From assembly GCF_000374545.1 (NCBI RefSeq), contig NZ_KB894585.1, positions 117,600-181,599 on the forward strand: a stretch of 64,000 nt of DNA, written 5' to 3'. Under the pieces are notes generated by a model, which made no database searches, had not been told where the DNA came from, and worked only from the letters and a program-made list of their open reading frames with translations. Shown here one piece after another: positions 62,961-64,000 of the stretch (position 1 is its first letter; every line of letters begins with the position of its first letter). The position numbers were made by a program, and so were the translations under genes. Source of the stretch: Anaeromusa acidaminophila DSM 3853. GTDB lineage: Bacteria; Bacillota; Negativicutes; Anaeromusales; Anaeromusaceae.

Positions 62961-63704
62961 ATGAATTTTTCATTCCTATCAAGACTTTTTAAAACCAGAG
63001 CCAGTCCTAAAAACAGTTCGTGGTTTAGTCCACCCAGCTTTTTCTTTGGTACAAGTTCTAGTGGTAAGGCGGTGAATGAAAAGACAGCACTGCAGACCAC
63101 AGCGGTCTATGCCTGCGTTCGGATATTAGCAGAAACCATTGCTTCTTTGCCATTTCATACGTATAGATATACCCTAAATGGCAAAGAAAAAGCCATCGAA
63201 CATCCCATATATTATTTGCTCCATAGTGAGCCAAATCCAGAGATGACTTCATTTGTGTTTAGAGAAACACTTATGAGTCATCTTTTATTATGGGGAAATG
63301 CATATGCACAGATTATTCGTGACGGTCGCGGGCGAGTTCTTGGCTTGTATCCACTTCTACCTAACAAGGTCATTGTCAACCGGAATCAGCATGGTGAACT
63401 TGTCTACCAATATGAAAAAGAGGGGCAGACATATTTTTTACGCAGTTATGAAGTTCTTCACATTCCAGGGCTTGGTTTTGATGGCATAATTGGTTATTCG
63501 CCCATTGCCATGGCAAAAAATGCAGTAGGTATGGCTATTGCCACTGAAGAATATGGTGCCAAGTTTTTTGCTAACGGAGCCAATCCTGGCGGAGTGCTAG
63601 AGCATCCTGGTGTAGTCAAAGATCCAGCAAGAATTAGGGAAAGCTGGAATGCTGTGTATCAAGGAAGTAGCAATGCACATAGGGTCGCGGTATTAGAGGA
63701 AGGT
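62961..63704 (+). pseudogene. Phage portal protein, 5' exon interrupted by a group II intron
   Basis: HK97-like portal protein, first 248 codons. NEKTALQTTAVYACVRILAETIASLPFHTYR, HPIYYLLHSEPNPEMTSF, LMSHLLLWGNAYAQIIRDGRGRVLGLYPL, LHIPGLGFDGIIGYSPIAMAKNAVGMA and FFANGANPGGVLEHPG are the family's signatures. A normal portal protein has about 400 residues. The frame stays open to a stop at 63740, but the last eleven codons belong to the intron: the exon ends with GAGGAAGGT (..LEEG) at 63704, exactly between codons. If the intron splices, the gene is functional; its second exon is outside the window. Confidence 0.85.
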
Positions 63705-64000
63705 GTACGCCCAGATAGGGCGTCATTAAAAGTAGGATAAGGAACTACCACCCACAATCATGGGTGAGCCAATCTGCCTAACCGAAAGGCGAAAGCTGAC
63801 ACGGGAACAGAGTACGGCAGAAAAGCGGTAAGTTGCCCAAAGGCTAAAGGGCACGACTAGAACCGCAATGGCAACCGGATATGAGGTTTAACCTGAGTTT
63901 GGTGAACGCAAGGTTTGAGTGTCCATTTCTAAGGGGGATTGGGAAAATAGCCTGAAACCCATTCTGTGGCTGTCTAACGTTACATCCTTCAACGTTGGAA
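63705..64000 (+). mobile_element. Group II intron, Ll.LtrB-like, 5' part (runs off window)
   Basis: GTACGCCCAGATAGGG at 63705 matches the 5' end of the lactococcal Ll.LtrB intron as I recall it (GTGCGCCCAGATAGGG). Domain I motifs follow in order: CTAACCGAAAGGCGAAAGCTGACACGG, GGAACAGAGTACGG, GCGGTAAGTTGCC, GGGCACGACTAGAACCGCAATGG, CGGATATGAGG, GAACGCAAGG. Near the end of the window a hairpin AACGTT-loop-AACGTT (63977-63997) presents CCTTC, complementary to the exon's GAAGG just before the insertion site, as EBS1 to IBS1. The reverse-transcriptase/maturase ORF would be beyond the window. Confidence 0.88.

Noticed and set aside
63703..63710. Group II intron 5' end at 63703 (GTGTACG)
   Set aside because: GTACGCCCAGATAGGG from 63705 aligns with the known intron class without a gap, puts the junction exactly after a codon, and lets GAAGG pair with CCTTC in the intron loop. 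Two bases upstream breaks these.

Overview
The window reads as a chromosome segment of an anaerobic, diderm Firmicute of the class Negativicutes, most likely Sporomusaceae. The clues are a B12-dependent pdu microcompartment operon, a tandem pair of CobT homologues resembling ArsA/ArsB (the phenolic-cobamide enzyme known from Sporomusa and Veillonella), T-box and cobalamin riboswitch leaders, and an indirect tRNA amidation operon gatCAB. The taxonomic call is inference; no rRNA gene is present.

Region 1 (1-13,620) is one long plus-strand operon for 1,2-propanediol breakdown in a bacterial microcompartment. The order is pduC (cut by the window edge), D, E, G, H, a K-like shell protein, J, L, a flavoprotein, O, P, S, T, a soluble PocR-domain chemoreceptor, and an iron alcohol dehydrogenase of the FucO/PduQ kind. 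Diol dehydratase makes propionaldehyde. PduP oxidises it to propionyl-CoA and PduL makes propionyl phosphate. The alcohol dehydrogenase makes propanol and recycles NAD. PduS, PduT and PduO handle electrons and cobalamin. Several cargo proteins carry the short amphipathic encapsulation helix. A shared terminator separates the operon from a convergent P-II gene.

Region 2 (14,141-16,615) is a promoter, a cobalamin riboswitch with terminator, and the two cobT-like genes. Region 3 (16,750-35,290) is housekeeping: a FliG-like orphan, a TtcA-type PP-loop protein flanked by dispersed repeats, CBS-type pyrophosphatase, a YedE/TusA/DUF3343 sulfur-selenium cluster, pcrA, ligA, gatCAB, a phenylalanine-type T-box with a duplicated antiterminator module followed by DAHP synthase, a LonB-like protease and rlmD.

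Region 4 (35,290-42,650) is AT-richer accessory DNA. It holds a BcnI/MvaI-like restriction-modification module (small HTH protein, two methyltransferases, one convergent nuclease) and a three-gene cassette with two HExxH (ImmA/IrrE) proteins.

Region 5 (42,650-64,000) is the replication, accessory and packaging part of a tailed-phage prophage: DUF2800, DUF2815, family A polymerase, antirepressor, VapE-type helicase, a heptamer-iteron region that may be the phage origin, VRR-NUC, SNF2 helicase, late regulator, MazF, HNH, a possible cos region, a ParB-methyltransferase, an amidoligase/cyclotransferase block, P27-type terminase, a lone minus-strand gene, and a portal gene interrupted by a group II intron that runs off the window. 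No integrase, attachment site, tRNA, rRNA or CRISPR array was seen.
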